Part shown: positions 17,062 through 25,342 of the stretch, piece after piece | How positions within the stretch are numbered: position 1 is the stretch's first letter | Layout: each line of letters starts with the position of its first letter | Assembly (NCBI GenBank): GCA_031280955.1 | Contig: JAITGA010000027.1 | Span: forward strand, 62,001-126,000 | From: Lachnospiraceae bacterium | Lineage (GTDB): Bacteria; Bacillota; Clostridia; Lachnospirales; Lachnospiraceae | Reading direction: 5' to 3' | Length of the DNA stretch: 64,000 nt | Notes under the pieces: generated by a model | The model's database searches: none | What the model saw: the letters and a program-made list of their open reading frames with translations, nothing else | What the model was told of the DNA's origin: nothing | Program-made: the position numbers and the translations under genes

Positions 17062-17550
17062 TTGATAACACCGCTTCCTTGTCAAATCAGGTTTGCCCAC
17101 ATTGATGAGTGGGATGAAGCAATGGCACTTGCATGGAAGACTTTTTTGGCATATGTAGCACCGGTATATCTCCCCGAGGGGGTCAAGAGCTTTGAAAGTT
17201 TTATCAATGACGTGACTCTCAAACGGATGTTTACCACCGGGGAATATCTAATGATGGTAGCTATACATGAAAAAGAGCTTATTGGCATCGTGACTCTCCG
17301 CGATATGACACATATTTCACTTCTATTTGTTGATGAAAGATATCATTTTCGCGGTGTGGGACGGGCTTTGGTGGCAAGGCTCTGTCAGCATCTGGGTAAA
17401 GAGACAGGAGAAAAGCGCGTTACTGTCAACGCAGCACCTTATGGGGTAGAGTTTTATCGCCGAATCGGATTTCGCAAGACCGGACCTGAAACCGTGTCTG
17501 ACGGAATCAAATATACACCGATGGAGATCCGATTCCAGCGTGATATATGA
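17062..17550 (+). CDS. GNAT family N-acetyltransferase
   Basis: This 162-residue acetyltransferase is of the GNAT fold. The acetyl-CoA loop is seen in FVDERYHFRGVGRALVARLC (R/Q-x-x-G-x-G/A type, about residues 92-111), and the C-terminal strand VNAAPYGVEFYRRIGFRKTG is typical. The substrate is unknown. The frame opens with TTG, for which GTGAGAAA is only a weak ribosome binding site, so the exact start is uncertain. The following HD-GYP gene begins 11 bases after the stop. Confidence 0.82.
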   Translation: MITPLPCQIRFAHIDEWDEAMALAWKTFLAYVAPVYLPEGVKSFESFINDVTLKRMFTTGEYLMMVAIHEKELIGIVTLRDMTHISLLFVDERYHFRGVGRALVARLCQHLGKETGEKRVTVNAAPYGVEFYRRIGFRKTGPETVSDGIKYTPMEIRFQRDI

Positions 17551-17560
17551 GGGTCGCCAT

Positions 17561-18790
17561 ATGCAGCATATCCGCAGTAAAGATATTTTTTACTTGCTTC
17601 GCAATACGTTAAAACTCTTTGATCGCCGTCCGATAGTGCATGGCGGTAGAGTGGCGTATTACGTGTACAAAATGCTGAAGCAAAAAGGGGGGCTGGAAGA
17701 TTTTCAATTGGCTGATATCGTGTTCCTGACGACATTCCACGATATCGGCGCTTACCGGACTGAGGATATTGAGCAAATAATCCGCTATGAGACCAAGCAG
17801 TTTGAGGCGCACAGTCAGTATGGGTACTTGTTTCTTTCCCATCTCACCTTGTTAGGGGAAATATCTCAGGCAGTTATGTATCACCATACAGACTATACGG
17901 CACTTTCCAAGTCTGCGTTTAGTGAAAAGGAGCTGACTTCATATATAAGCCTGGCGGAAGCAATCGACATTTACAGCGGTACGCTGGGGGCAAAGTTTAG
18001 TCTCGATATCTTCAAAAGCCAGTTGGGGACGAGATTTTCACCGACGGCATATGAGCTTTTTGTGAAAGCCAACAGCGAAGTGGATTTGATTGAACAAGTC
18101 CGCTCCCGCGAGTATATAAACGAAGTTGAAACCTTGATGGATAACTTTATCCTGCGAAACGAGGAAAAAGAGAAGTTACTTGAGTTCCTGATGTTTACCT
18201 TGGCACTCAAAAGCGGCATTGTTATCAGGAATACAGCGGCTTGCGTGGCTCTTTGCGAGAAGATGGCAAACCTGATGAAGCTCAATGTCAACCAACACAA
18301 GAACTTGATCTATGCCGCATATGTCCATGATATAGGTTACATGGCTTTCCGCAAGGAATGGATAGAAGAGCCAACGAAGCTTGCTGCCGCCCACCTTGAG
18401 AAACTGGCATATCACACCTTGCTGATGGAACAGCTTTTGAAGGACAAGATGAACCGTGAGGTGGTAGTCATCGCCGCCGCCCATCATGAGCGGGTCGATG
18501 GACAAGGCTATCCACGCCGCCTTAATGAAAAACAGATGAGTTTACCACAGATGATATTACAGTTCTGTGATGCAACGGTCTTGTTTATGGAGAAACCTTA
18601 CGACGGCGGGCAAGTCATCGAGATGGTAAAAAGGAATGTAGATGGCGGTAGCTTCAACAATGTCATCGCCAAGGTGTTCATAGATCGTTTTGACGAGATA
18701 TGTGGGTACGTAGACAGCCGCACCGAGGAATTACTTGCGGGTTGGCGCGAGGTCGAGAACCGCTACGCCGCCTTGGGAAGTGGTTCGTAA
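17561..18790 (+). CDS. HD / HD-GYP domain protein (probable cyclic-di-GMP phosphodiesterase)
   Basis: The protein has 409 residues and two HD-type domains. The first (about 25-115) shows HGGRVAYYVY, FHDIG and YHHTDY. The second (about 220-340) shows AAYVHDIGYMAF and AAHHERVDGQGYPRRLNEKQ, which is the HD-GYP signature with its metal-binding His and Asp residues. HD-GYP proteins hydrolyse c-di-GMP. The diguanylate cyclase encoded 840 bases downstream makes this substrate likely, but activity is inference. The ATG at 17561 is preferred because GAGGG lies 8-12 bases upstream; an in-frame ATG at 17540 lies inside the previous gene. Confidence 0.87.
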   Translation: MQHIRSKDIFYLLRNTLKLFDRRPIVHGGRVAYYVYKMLKQKGGLEDFQLADIVFLTTFHDIGAYRTEDIEQIIRYETKQFEAHSQYGYLFLSHLTLLGEISQAVMYHHTDYTALSKSAFSEKELTSYISLAEAIDIYSGTLGAKFSLDIFKSQLGTRFSPTAYELFVKANSEVDLIEQVRSREYINEVETLMDNFILRNEEKEKLLEFLMFTLALKSGIVIRNTAACVALCEKMANLMKLNVNQHKNLIYAAYVHDIGYMAFRKEWIEEPTKLAAAHLEKLAYHTLLMEQLLKDKMNREVVVIAAAHHERVDGQGYPRRLNEKQMSLPQMILQFCDATVLFMEKPYDGGQVIEMVKRNVDGGSFNNVIAKVFIDRFDEICGYVDSRTEELLAGWREVENRYAALGSGS

Positions 18791-18852
18791 GAAAGAGAAA
18801 TTGCTTTAAGGCGTGCGACGCGGCGGTACGCCGCCTTGGGAAGAGGTTCGTA
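18764..18852. repeat. 26-bp direct repeat at the 3' end of the HD-GYP gene
   Basis: The segment 18764-18789, which contains the gene's last codons and stop (TACGCCGCCTTGGGAAG...), recurs at 18827-18852 with one mismatch, 63 bases later. The second copy lies in the leader of the YesL gene. It resembles the tail duplication seen before metG. Confidence 0.6.
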
Positions 18853-18876
18853 GTAGGTTAAGAAGAGGATGGTTTT

Positions 18877-19560
18877 ATGGGGAGGTTTTTGAGCCTTGAC
18901 AGTCCAACGATGGTTTTTCTGACAAGAGTTGCTGACTTAATGCTGCTCAACATTATCGTGTTATTCTTTTGCCTTCCTATTATAACGATTGGTCCGGCGA
19001 TTTGTGCTATGCACTATGTCTTACTCAAAATGGTGCGCGGGGAAGAGGGTTACTTGCTAAAACCGTTTATGAAATCATTCAAGTATAACTTCAAAAAAGC
19101 GATGATTGCCTGGGTGATTATTCTGGTATTTATTATCATTTTCGCAGTTGATTTGCAAATAATCAACAACTCAGGCTTGGAATTTGCGTATTGGCTAAGA
19201 GTTGCTTTGTTAGCTGTAGGCGTGATTGCAACGATGGTTTTACTCTATGTCTTCCCCTTGCTTGCTCGTTTTGAAAACACTGTCCGTGCCACATTCAAAA
19301 ATGCTCTTTACATTTCGATATTACATTTGCCAAAAACAATCCTGATGTTTATAGTCTGTGTAGCCCCAATCCTTATCGTGGTCTTCAATTTGGGACTATT
19401 GCCACTGCTTATCCTTTTGGGAATCAGCGGGCCGGGTTATATATGCGCCCTGCTCTACTCCAAGACGTTCAAACGCTTTGAACCGGAGGAGGAAGCAGAG
19501 ATAGATGCTGACAGTTGGACAGTCAGTTTGGAAGATGAAGTAAAGGAGTCATTGTCGTAG
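18877..19560 (+). CDS. YesL/DUF624 family membrane protein
   Basis: This 227-residue integral membrane protein has about five predicted helices. The N-terminal pattern FLTRVADLMLLNIIVLFFCL then PIITIGPAICAMHYVLLKMV is characteristic of the YesL (DUF624) family. Members are often encoded beside sugar ABC transporters, but their biochemical role is unknown. The C-terminal tail (about 200-227) is acidic and cytoplasmic. GAGG occurs about 8 bases before the ATG. It lies between the HD-GYP and GGDEF genes. Confidence 0.85.
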   Translation: MGRFLSLDSPTMVFLTRVADLMLLNIIVLFFCLPIITIGPAICAMHYVLLKMVRGEEGYLLKPFMKSFKYNFKKAMIAWVIILVFIIIFAVDLQIINNSGLEFAYWLRVALLAVGVIATMVLLYVFPLLARFENTVRATFKNALYISILHLPKTILMFIVCVAPILIVVFNLGLLPLLILLGISGPGYICALLYSKTFKRFEPEEEAEIDADSWTVSLEDEVKESLS

Positions 19561-19626
19561 TCGTATCGTATGTGTACTGCAAAGAGGCAGTACCGACGTT
19601 TATTTTGGAAGGAGCGTGAATAATAC

Positions 19627-21186
19627 ATGCGCGAAGAGCAAAAGAGGATAATTAAACAATGGTCACTCCCGGTATTCGCCTTGGTGTTGGTCATTGTCGG
19701 CATGATTATCAATTTCAACTCTACCAGTAGCCGCCAGGCAACGGAGGCAGTTGAGCGGGATATCATTGTCATTGCTGAACGCTATGCGTCGAATCTCAAC
19801 GCAAGTCTTCGCTCAACGGCAAATGCGGCAAGGTTGGCAGCGGAAATGATTGATTATATCGGAGCTGACCAGACGAGTAGGGAAGAAGCGGCGTTGTCAT
19901 TACTGCCATCATTAAACCGTAACAGTGAAGCGTTTTTGGCAGTTTTTTGTGATGGAACGGGAGTCGGGGTCAACTCTAGGGGTGACCGGGTAAATCTGTC
20001 CAACACAGATTACTTTGCCGATCTTATGGCAAGCGGCAACAATTCCTTTGTCTATGTCCCTGCCGAAGCAATGGATGGAATCGCATCAATTGTTCACGTC
20101 TACTCATTTGACAGCAACAATTTGGTTGAGAGCTATAGTGATGACGATGAGACCATCGACATCCTCCCATCACCAACAAGTGACGGTGATTGGATACTGA
20201 CATTTTACTCACTGGAAAATCTGGCTGATTCCATTAGACGGACGGATATGGATGGATATATCCTCTATATGCTGATGGATGAAAATGGGGAAATCCTCGC
20301 TTATAACCGTAATATCAGAAGCAACTTTACCGAGGAAACTAGCCTTATTGCCAAACTGCGTCGGTCATATGCCAATGAAATACGGATAATGGATCGGCGG
20401 ATACTTAACGGCACAAGCGGTAGTTTGAAAGTCGCTATTGACGGCGAAGCAAGGACACTTGCTTACACTCCCCTTCCCATGAACAAATGGTATGTGATGA
20501 TTGGTGTCAATGAAAACTTCGTCAGTCGCATGGAAGATCGTGAGTGGGAGCTTTCCCGGCGTATGCTCCTGCAACTCGCCATTGTTATCGCTGTCTTTAC
20601 GATTTTGATGGTGGTAATCAGCATGGTAGCCAAGCTCCGCTCCACTGCCAATACCAAGGAACTCATGCAAAAAGCCGACACCGATCTTTTGACGGGCTTG
20701 CTCAACAAAGTCGCTACTGAGCAGCGAGTTGGTGAGTACATGGCAAGTAATCCTGCCGCCCAGGCAGTAATGTTCGTCCTTGACATTGATAACTTCAAGA
20801 AAATCAATGATACGATGGGTCACGCTTTCGGTGATGAAGTCCTGCGTTCACTGGGGCAGCAGCTGAGTCCGATTTTCCGTTCATCCGACGTGGTGGGACG
20901 AATCGGCGGCGACGAAATCATCATCTTGTTGAAGCATATCAGCACTGATGAGATTGTCATAAAAGAAGCTACCAAAGTAGCGCGTTTCTTCCACGAGTTC
21001 AAAGCCGGGGAGTATGTCAAGTATGCTGCCACCGCCAGTATCGGAGCGGCGATATTCCCTCGTGACGGCAAGGACTTTGAGACTATTTACAAAGCTGCTG
21101 ACCAAGCTCTCTATAAGGCAAAGAAACGTGGTAAAAATCAGCTGGCTTTCTATAACGATTCTTACGATCCTATCGTAATCAAATAA
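19627..21186 (+). CDS. membrane-anchored sensor diguanylate cyclase (GGDEF domain)
   Basis: The protein has 519 residues. A transmembrane segment at about 14-30 is followed by an extracellular sensor region of roughly 270 residues (double-Cache-like, inferred from size and topology). A second membrane helix lies at about 312-335 and a GGDEF domain at about 350-515. The active-site loop reads GRIGGDEIIILL, that is GGDEI rather than the commoner GGDEF. An intact allosteric I-site RSSD lies exactly five residues before it. DTDLLTGLLNK and DIDNFKKINDTMGHAFGDEV are the usual substrate and metal motifs. It should make c-di-GMP; the Ile substitution leaves catalysis probable but unproven. GGAAGGAG precedes the ATG at a slightly long spacing. 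Confidence 0.9.
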   Translation: MREEQKRIIKQWSLPVFALVLVIVGMIINFNSTSSRQATEAVERDIIVIAERYASNLNASLRSTANAARLAAEMIDYIGADQTSREEAALSLLPSLNRNSEAFLAVFCDGTGVGVNSRGDRVNLSNTDYFADLMASGNNSFVYVPAEAMDGIASIVHVYSFDSNNLVESYSDDDETIDILPSPTSDGDWILTFYSLENLADSIRRTDMDGYILYMLMDENGEILAYNRNIRSNFTEETSLIAKLRRSYANEIRIMDRRILNGTSGSLKVAIDGEARTLAYTPLPMNKWYVMIGVNENFVSRMEDREWELSRRMLLQLAIVIAVFTILMVVISMVAKLRSTANTKELMQKADTDLLTGLLNKVATEQRVGEYMASNPAAQAVMFVLDIDNFKKINDTMGHAFGDEVLRSLGQQLSPIFRSSDVVGRIGGDEIIILLKHISTDEIVIKEATKVARFFHEFKAGEYVKYAATASIGAAIFPRDGKDFETIYKAADQALYKAKKRGKNQLAFYNDSYDPIVIK

Positions 21187-21195
21187 CGACTCCTG

Positions 21196-21238
21196 TACAA
21201 AACGCATGATTATTACCATAATAATTGTGCGTTTTGTA
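21196..21238. terminator. long hairpin after the diguanylate cyclase gene
   Basis: Perfect 11-bp arms TACAAAACGCA (21196-21206) and TGCGTTTTGTA (21228-21238) enclose a second A+T-rich inverted repeat. No clean U-tract follows on the plus strand, so termination is plausible but not certain. Confidence 0.45.
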
Positions 21239-21415
21239 TAGTAATGATAAATATTTTTACTTGTATAGGCAACATTTATAGTCTACGGAAGATTTTTTGT
21301 GAATATGTGTTATAGTAATATAGCGGGAAATTTGATAGATTGAATGTTGGAAGCAAGATTTATGTTGTAACAAGATAAGATATAGTTGCCCATCACTATT
21401 ACTAAGGAGGAAGAA

Positions 21416-22525
21416 ATGGCAAGTTTATCACTCAAAAACATCACCAAGGTATACCCGAACGGATTCGAGGCAGTCAAGGACTTTAGTTTGGAAATTGCCG
21501 ATCAAGAATTTGTTATCTTCGTTGGTCCATCCGGTTGCGGAAAATCCACAACCCTTAGGATGATTGCCGGACTCGAAGACATCTCCGTCGGCGAACTCAA
21601 AATCGGCGATCGCTTGGTCAATGATGTTGAGCCGAAGGACCGTGACATCGCAATGGTTTTCCAGAACTACGCTCTTTATCCGCATATGTCAGTTTATGAC
21701 AATATGGCATTCGGACTGAAGCTGCGCAAAGTACCAAAGGATGAAATCGACAAGATGGTAAAAGAGGCAGCGAAAATTCTTGAGCTGACCCCGCTTCTTG
21801 ACCGCAAACCCAAAGCCCTTTCGGGTGGTCAAAGACAGCGTGTTGCGATGGGACGCGCCATAGTCCGTAACCCCAAGGTCTTCCTGATGGACGAGCCGCT
21901 TTCCAACCTTGATGCCAAACTGCGTGTGCAAATGCGTATCGAGATTGCCAAAATGCACCAAAGACTTGGCACAACTATCATCTATGTTACCCATGACCAG
22001 ACTGAGGCGATGACGCTGGGAACAAGAATCGTCGTTATGAAAGACGGTCTGATTCAGCAGGTGGACACCCCTCGTAATCTTTACGAGAAGCCTTGCAATC
22101 TGTTCGTTGCCGGTTTCATGGGTTCACCGCAGATGAACTTCCTTGATGGCAGAATCAGAATTGACGGCGATATGGCAGTGATTGAGGTTGCCGGCAAAGA
22201 AATCCCGCTTCCGCCCGCAAAATCAAAGAAACTGATTGACGGTGGTTATGATGGGAAGACGGTTACATTCGGAATCCGCCCTGAAGACGTTGATGATTCA
22301 GAAATGTTCATTGAAACAGCGAAATGTGTCTTTGAATCGACGATTAAGGTCTATGAACTCTTAGGTTCAGAAGTGTTCCTATACTTTGACCTCGCTGAGT
22401 TCCCGTTGACCGCCAGGGTTGACCCCCGCACTACCGCCCGTCCCGGCGATACGGTGAAGTTTGCGTTCGATGTAGAGAAGATTCATATCTTCGATAAAGA
22501 GACAGAGCAAGTCGTTACCAGCTAA
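21416..22525 (+). CDS. msmX: multitask sugar ABC transporter ATPase, MsmX/UgpC type
   Basis: This 369-residue ATPase energises carbohydrate or glycerol-phosphate importers. The Walker A is VGPSGCGKSTTLR, the signature LSGGQRQRVAMGRAIVR, the Walker B VFLMDEPLSNLDAKLR and the switch His TIIYVTHDQTEAMTLG. A C-terminal TOBE/OB region runs from about 240. No permease or binding-protein genes are adjacent, which is typical of the shared MsmX ATPase that serves several transporters. The ATG at 21416 is chosen because AAGGAGG (21404-21410) precedes it. A good terminator follows. Confidence 0.93.
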   Translation: MASLSLKNITKVYPNGFEAVKDFSLEIADQEFVIFVGPSGCGKSTTLRMIAGLEDISVGELKIGDRLVNDVEPKDRDIAMVFQNYALYPHMSVYDNMAFGLKLRKVPKDEIDKMVKEAAKILELTPLLDRKPKALSGGQRQRVAMGRAIVRNPKVFLMDEPLSNLDAKLRVQMRIEIAKMHQRLGTTIIYVTHDQTEAMTLGTRIVVMKDGLIQQVDTPRNLYEKPCNLFVAGFMGSPQMNFLDGRIRIDGDMAVIEVAGKEIPLPPAKSKKLIDGGYDGKTVTFGIRPEDVDDSEMFIETAKCVFESTIKVYELLGSEVFLYFDLAEFPLTARVDPRTTARPGDTVKFAFDVEKIHIFDKETEQVVTS

Positions 22526-22549
22526 GACTATTTACCACAGCTTAAAGAG

Positions 22550-22596
22550 AAGAATGGGGTATATTGTAAAGCTACGTATATCCCATTCTTTTTCTT
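22550..22596 (+). terminator. rho-independent terminator after the sugar ATPase gene
   Basis: Arms AAGAATGGG (22550-22558) and CCCATTCTT (22582-22590) form the stem, extended by TATA pairing inside, and a T-run (TTTTTCTT) follows at once. It lies just before the ribosome binding site of the next gene. Confidence 0.85.
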
Positions 22597-22609
22597 AAAG
22601 GAAGCTCTC

Positions 22610-23698
22610 ATGAATTCGAGTCAGATAATCAAGAACACCATAAGCGAGCTGAATGTTATCACAAAAACTGATTTTTCCGTCTTTGACCCCGATGGGAATC
22701 TGATTACAGCTACTGAAGAAAGCCATACGATAGACCGTGATGTAATCCGTCTTTTCGGGATATCATCAGCCGACAGCCAAGTGGTGGGAGTGAACCATTT
22801 GCTGAAAATCAAAGATGATGATCAAGTCATCTATATTTTGAATGTCATCGGCGATGCTGACAATGTCTATATGATGGGGAGGATTGCAATCAGTCAAATT
22901 CAAAACATGCTGGGGGCATATAAGGAGAAAATTGACCGTAACAGTTTCTTCCAAAACTTGATACTTGATAATTTTCTCCTCGTAGATGTCTATAACCGCG
23001 CTAAGAAGCTTCACATTGAAGCAAGTGTCCCCAGAGTGGTAATTCTCGTGGAGACAGGCGGTGACAAGGATACGGCAGCTACAGAGTTGTTGCGGGGGAT
23101 GTATTCACATCAAGGCGGTGACTACGTGACCACTGTTGATGAAAGAAATATCATCGTCATCAAGTCCTTGGCAGAAAATGAGGGATACGAGCAGATATCG
23201 CAAATAGCCCACACTATCGTTGACATGATGAACATGGAGGCACTCATGAATGTCCGTGTTGCTTACGGAACTATCGTGCAGGAGCTTCGTGATGTGTCGA
23301 AATCTTATAAAGAAGCGACGATGGCGCAGGATGTCGGCAAGATTTTCTTCTTTGAAAGAAAGGTCAACGCCTACAATACCCTCGGTATTGGGCGATTGAT
23401 ATATCAACTGCCGGTAAAACTATGCAAGATGTTTATCGACGAAATCTTCCGTGACACGAATCCCCAGGATATCGACGAAGAGATTTTGATGAGTGTCAAC
23501 AAGTTCTTTGAGAACAGCTTGAATGTCTCAGAAACATCACGGCAACTCTTTGTCCACCGCAATACCTTGGTCTATCGAATTGAGAAACTGGAGGCGAGTA
23601 CAGGGCTCGATGTCAGGACATTTGATGATGCCCTTACTTTCAAAATTGCAATGATGGTAGTCAATTACATGCGGTATCTGGATACAATTTCTTATTAG
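22610..23698 (+). CDS. CdaR/PucR-type transcriptional regulator
   Basis: This 362-residue regulator has an N-terminal region resembling the sugar-diacid sensor domain of CdaR (residues about 10-130). A middle GGDEF-like fold follows (about 140-280, without catalytic motif). At the C-terminus is a PucR helix-turn-helix: FFENSLNVSETSRQLFVHRN followed by TLVYRIEKLEASTGLDVRTF. Relatives control uptake and use of sugar acids or polyols. The gene follows the orphan sugar ATPase, so it may respond to a carbohydrate signal, which is inference. AAAGGAAG precedes the ATG and a terminator separates it from the upstream gene. Confidence 0.88.
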   Translation: MNSSQIIKNTISELNVITKTDFSVFDPDGNLITATEESHTIDRDVIRLFGISSADSQVVGVNHLLKIKDDDQVIYILNVIGDADNVYMMGRIAISQIQNMLGAYKEKIDRNSFFQNLILDNFLLVDVYNRAKKLHIEASVPRVVILVETGGDKDTAATELLRGMYSHQGGDYVTTVDERNIIVIKSLAENEGYEQISQIAHTIVDMMNMEALMNVRVAYGTIVQELRDVSKSYKEATMAQDVGKIFFFERKVNAYNTLGIGRLIYQLPVKLCKMFIDEIFRDTNPQDIDEEILMSVNKFFENSLNVSETSRQLFVHRNTLVYRIEKLEASTGLDVRTFDDALTFKIAMMVVNYMRYLDTISY

Positions 23699-23740
23699 GG
23701 GTGCAGGTGCTTTGCCTCCACGCCATATCTTCATCATCGG

Positions 23741-23867
23741 GCAACCCCGCCAAATCTTCCAGGCGACCTTACGGCACATAAGTAATTCTGCTTAGTGCTG
23801 CTTTGTTCCCAACCTGACACGGTTCACAGACACTTATTGCGTAAGACCCGGAGGCAGGCGAGGCTGC
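23741..23867 (-). ncRNA. ffs: signal recognition particle RNA (small bacterial type)
   Basis: On the minus strand the apical SRP core is recognisable as GTGAACCGTGTCAGGTTGGG, followed directly by AACAAAGCAGCACTAAGC. This contains the conserved GTCAGG and AGCAGC that bind the Ffh M-domain. The flanking segments pair into one long rod: GGTCTTACGC with GCCGTAAGG, AATAAGTG with TACTTATG, and a closing 11-bp helix between 23857-23867 and 23741-23751. Without an Alu-like 5' domain, the visible molecule is about 130 bases, the small type. A consensus promoter lies immediately upstream. The exact 3' end is not determined. Confidence 0.85.
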
Positions 23868-23879
23868 CGCATAGCAACC

Positions 23880-23908
23880 AGTATAGTAAATCAGGGCAAT
23901 TGTGTCAA
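23880..23908 (-). promoter_or_regulatory. promoter of the SRP RNA gene
   Basis: On the minus strand -35 TTGACA (23903-23908) and -10 TATACT (23880-23885) are spaced by exactly 17 bases, a near-perfect vegetative promoter. The transcript should start at about 23873. Confidence 0.85.
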
Positions 23909-23935
23909 CAGTTGTAGTTTCAGCATCATTGTTGT

Positions 23936-23983
23936 GTATCTCTGATGTGTCAGTATCTCTGATGTGTTAGTATCTCTGATGTT
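23936..23983. repeat. three 17-bp tandem repeats (minisatellite)
   Basis: The unit GTATCTCTGATGTGT(C/T)A is repeated at 23936, 23953 and 23970, the last copy being partial. It is non-coding and lies just upstream of the SRP RNA promoter. The 24127-24321 stretch that follows has a 64-codon open frame without a ribosome binding site, and I see no gene there. Confidence 0.75.
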
Positions 23984-24022
23984 CGTTGTATGTCTCACGC
24001 AAAAATCGTGTTGATATTCTAT

Positions 24023-24088
24023 GGTTTCGTCATTGCGAGGCGGTTTTACACCGAAGCAATCCATTTATTTAAGACTGGATTCTGTAAC
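24023..24088. repeat. dispersed palindromic repeat, left copy of an inverted pair
   Basis: A 66-base element begins GGTTTCGTCATTGCGAGG, contains CCGAAGCAATCCAT and ends GACTGGATTCTGTAAC. Its reverse complement recurs at 24957-25024, and its core also occurs at 58380-58416. The CATTGCGAGG ... GAAGCAATCC core forms an imperfect stem. It is a non-coding dispersed repeat of REP or MITE type. Confidence 0.75.
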
Positions 24089-24376
24089 AAATTCGCTGCA
24101 ACATCGGCTCAGAATGACAAGTCCTTTTGTATTATTTCAACATAGGTTTGTACTGTAACGTGAAAGAGGCTGTATATTTGATAAAAGCAAGAGAACTGTC
24201 TCTTCGCTCTACGCTACCCTGTCTAGCCATATCATGGAAGCCCGGCAAAGGAAACACCCGATTCTTCTGTTGCTTTCATTATGGCTGGATGGGGAGCAAG
24301 CTAAAGAATGTTGTAGTCTAGAGATTGTTGCAATCCTTAGATTTTTGTGAGTTGACGTTTTTATAGATTATTACAG

Positions 24377-24802
24377 TTATTTGAAATAAATATCGTATAT
24401 CGCTTGTGCTATACGGACAGCGCAAAAATCACAAATCCAAATCATGCACCTTTTTATTTCGGCAATGAGATCTTCTAGTTGAGTACTATCATCAAAATGA
24501 ATATTACCAACAAACATAGGAAAATCATCCACCTCATTATTGTGACTGTATCCATCAAGTGGAGTTAAAATATTTTCATGTTGTTCAGCCGCTATATCAT
24601 TATCATAAACGGGAATACTCCCTGCATTATAAATGAAAGATGGGGGAAAAGAGATTGTTATCGGTCTTCCGGCTATGTCTGTAGCGTTGGCATTGCACTC
24701 GTTACAACTCATTCTCATATCATGATCGGCACTGTTGATGTATGTGTAAGGTAATAAAGCAAAGCATATACATACACCTATCAAAAGAAACCATTTCATC
24801 AT
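24377..24802 (-). CDS. small secreted or membrane-anchored protein of unknown function
   Basis: This encodes 141 residues. The start at 24802 is fixed by AAAGGAG six bases upstream, reading MMKWFLLIGVCICFALLPYT, a signal peptide or anchor. Longer frames upstream run into the repeat element and are not credible. The mature part contains several cysteines (SCNEC, a C-terminal CMIWICDFC) that could form disulfides or bind metal. No family was recognised. The gene is the only one inside a 0.9-kb segment bracketed by inverted repeats, which suggests it could have moved as a unit. Confidence 0.65.
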   Translation of the reverse strand: MMKWFLLIGVCICFALLPYTYINSADHDMRMSCNECNANATDIAGRPITISFPPSFIYNAGSIPVYDNDIAAEQHENILTPLDGYSHNNEVDDFPMFVGNIHFDDSTQLEDLIAEIKRCMIWICDFCAVRIAQAIYDIYFK

Positions 24803-24956
24803 GCTTGTCTCCTTTTTGCAACCAGTACTATGAGTTGAGTGCTTTATGAGTAATTTTAACACATGAACACACAGTAACCAAGAGCTTTTCCCGCCGAAAA
24901 TGGCATCGAAAATGGCATAACAGTATTTTCCGAAAATGATGGGGAAATATTTTATA

Positions 24957-25024
24957 GTTACAAAATCCAGTCTTAAATGAATGGATTGCTTCGGCGTACA
25001 AAACCGCCTCGCAATGACGAAACC
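24957..25024. repeat. dispersed palindromic repeat, right copy (inverted)
   Basis: This is the reverse complement of the element at 24023-24088 with a few substitutions and one or two extra bases in the loop (GGCGTACA versus GGTGTA on the same reading). With the left copy it frames the small secreted-protein gene. The remaining intergenic stretch to 25342 holds the 13-bp palindromes listed below and a 37-codon open frame. Confidence 0.75.
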
Positions 25025-25119
25025 GTAACATTTCATCATGAGCCTGTTCTGTGTTAATCACGGCAATCCATAAACGCAATCCACACAGCTATCATTCATC
25101 TTGTACTAAGAGGGGGATT

Positions 25120-25292
25120 AAAGTATACTAAAGGAGAAATGTATATGTTATATAACTATAGCTTTAGCTTTAGTATACTTTGTATATTAAAGATAGATAA
25201 GATACTTCGTATATTATCTGTCCTTCATCTTTACCATACTTTTACAAACTGATAAGATGAAGTATGTATTTTGGCGAGTAAAGTATGCTAAA
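25120..25292. promoter_or_regulatory. three copies of a 13-bp near-palindrome upstream of the GH18 gene
   Basis: AAAGTATACTAAA (25120-25132), its exact reverse complement TTTAGTATACTTT (25169-25181) and AAAGTATGCTAAA (25280-25292) lie in one A+T-rich leader. The core AGTATACT is a perfect palindrome. Three spaced copies before one gene suggest binding sites for a dimeric regulator, but no regulator was identified. Confidence 0.5.
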
Positions 25293-25342
25293 GATGTTTA
25301 GTACACAAACACGCACCAACCGCACCACTTGGGAGAAGCCAG

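Noticed and set aside
21239..21415. Promoter of the sugar ATPase gene
   Set aside because: A TATAGT-like -10 is present at 21311, but no -35 with acceptable spacing was found, so it is not listed.
24127..24321. 64-codon plus-strand open frame in the repeat-rich gap
   Set aside because: No ribosome binding site, no recognisable protein features and it lies between repeat elements; read as chance.
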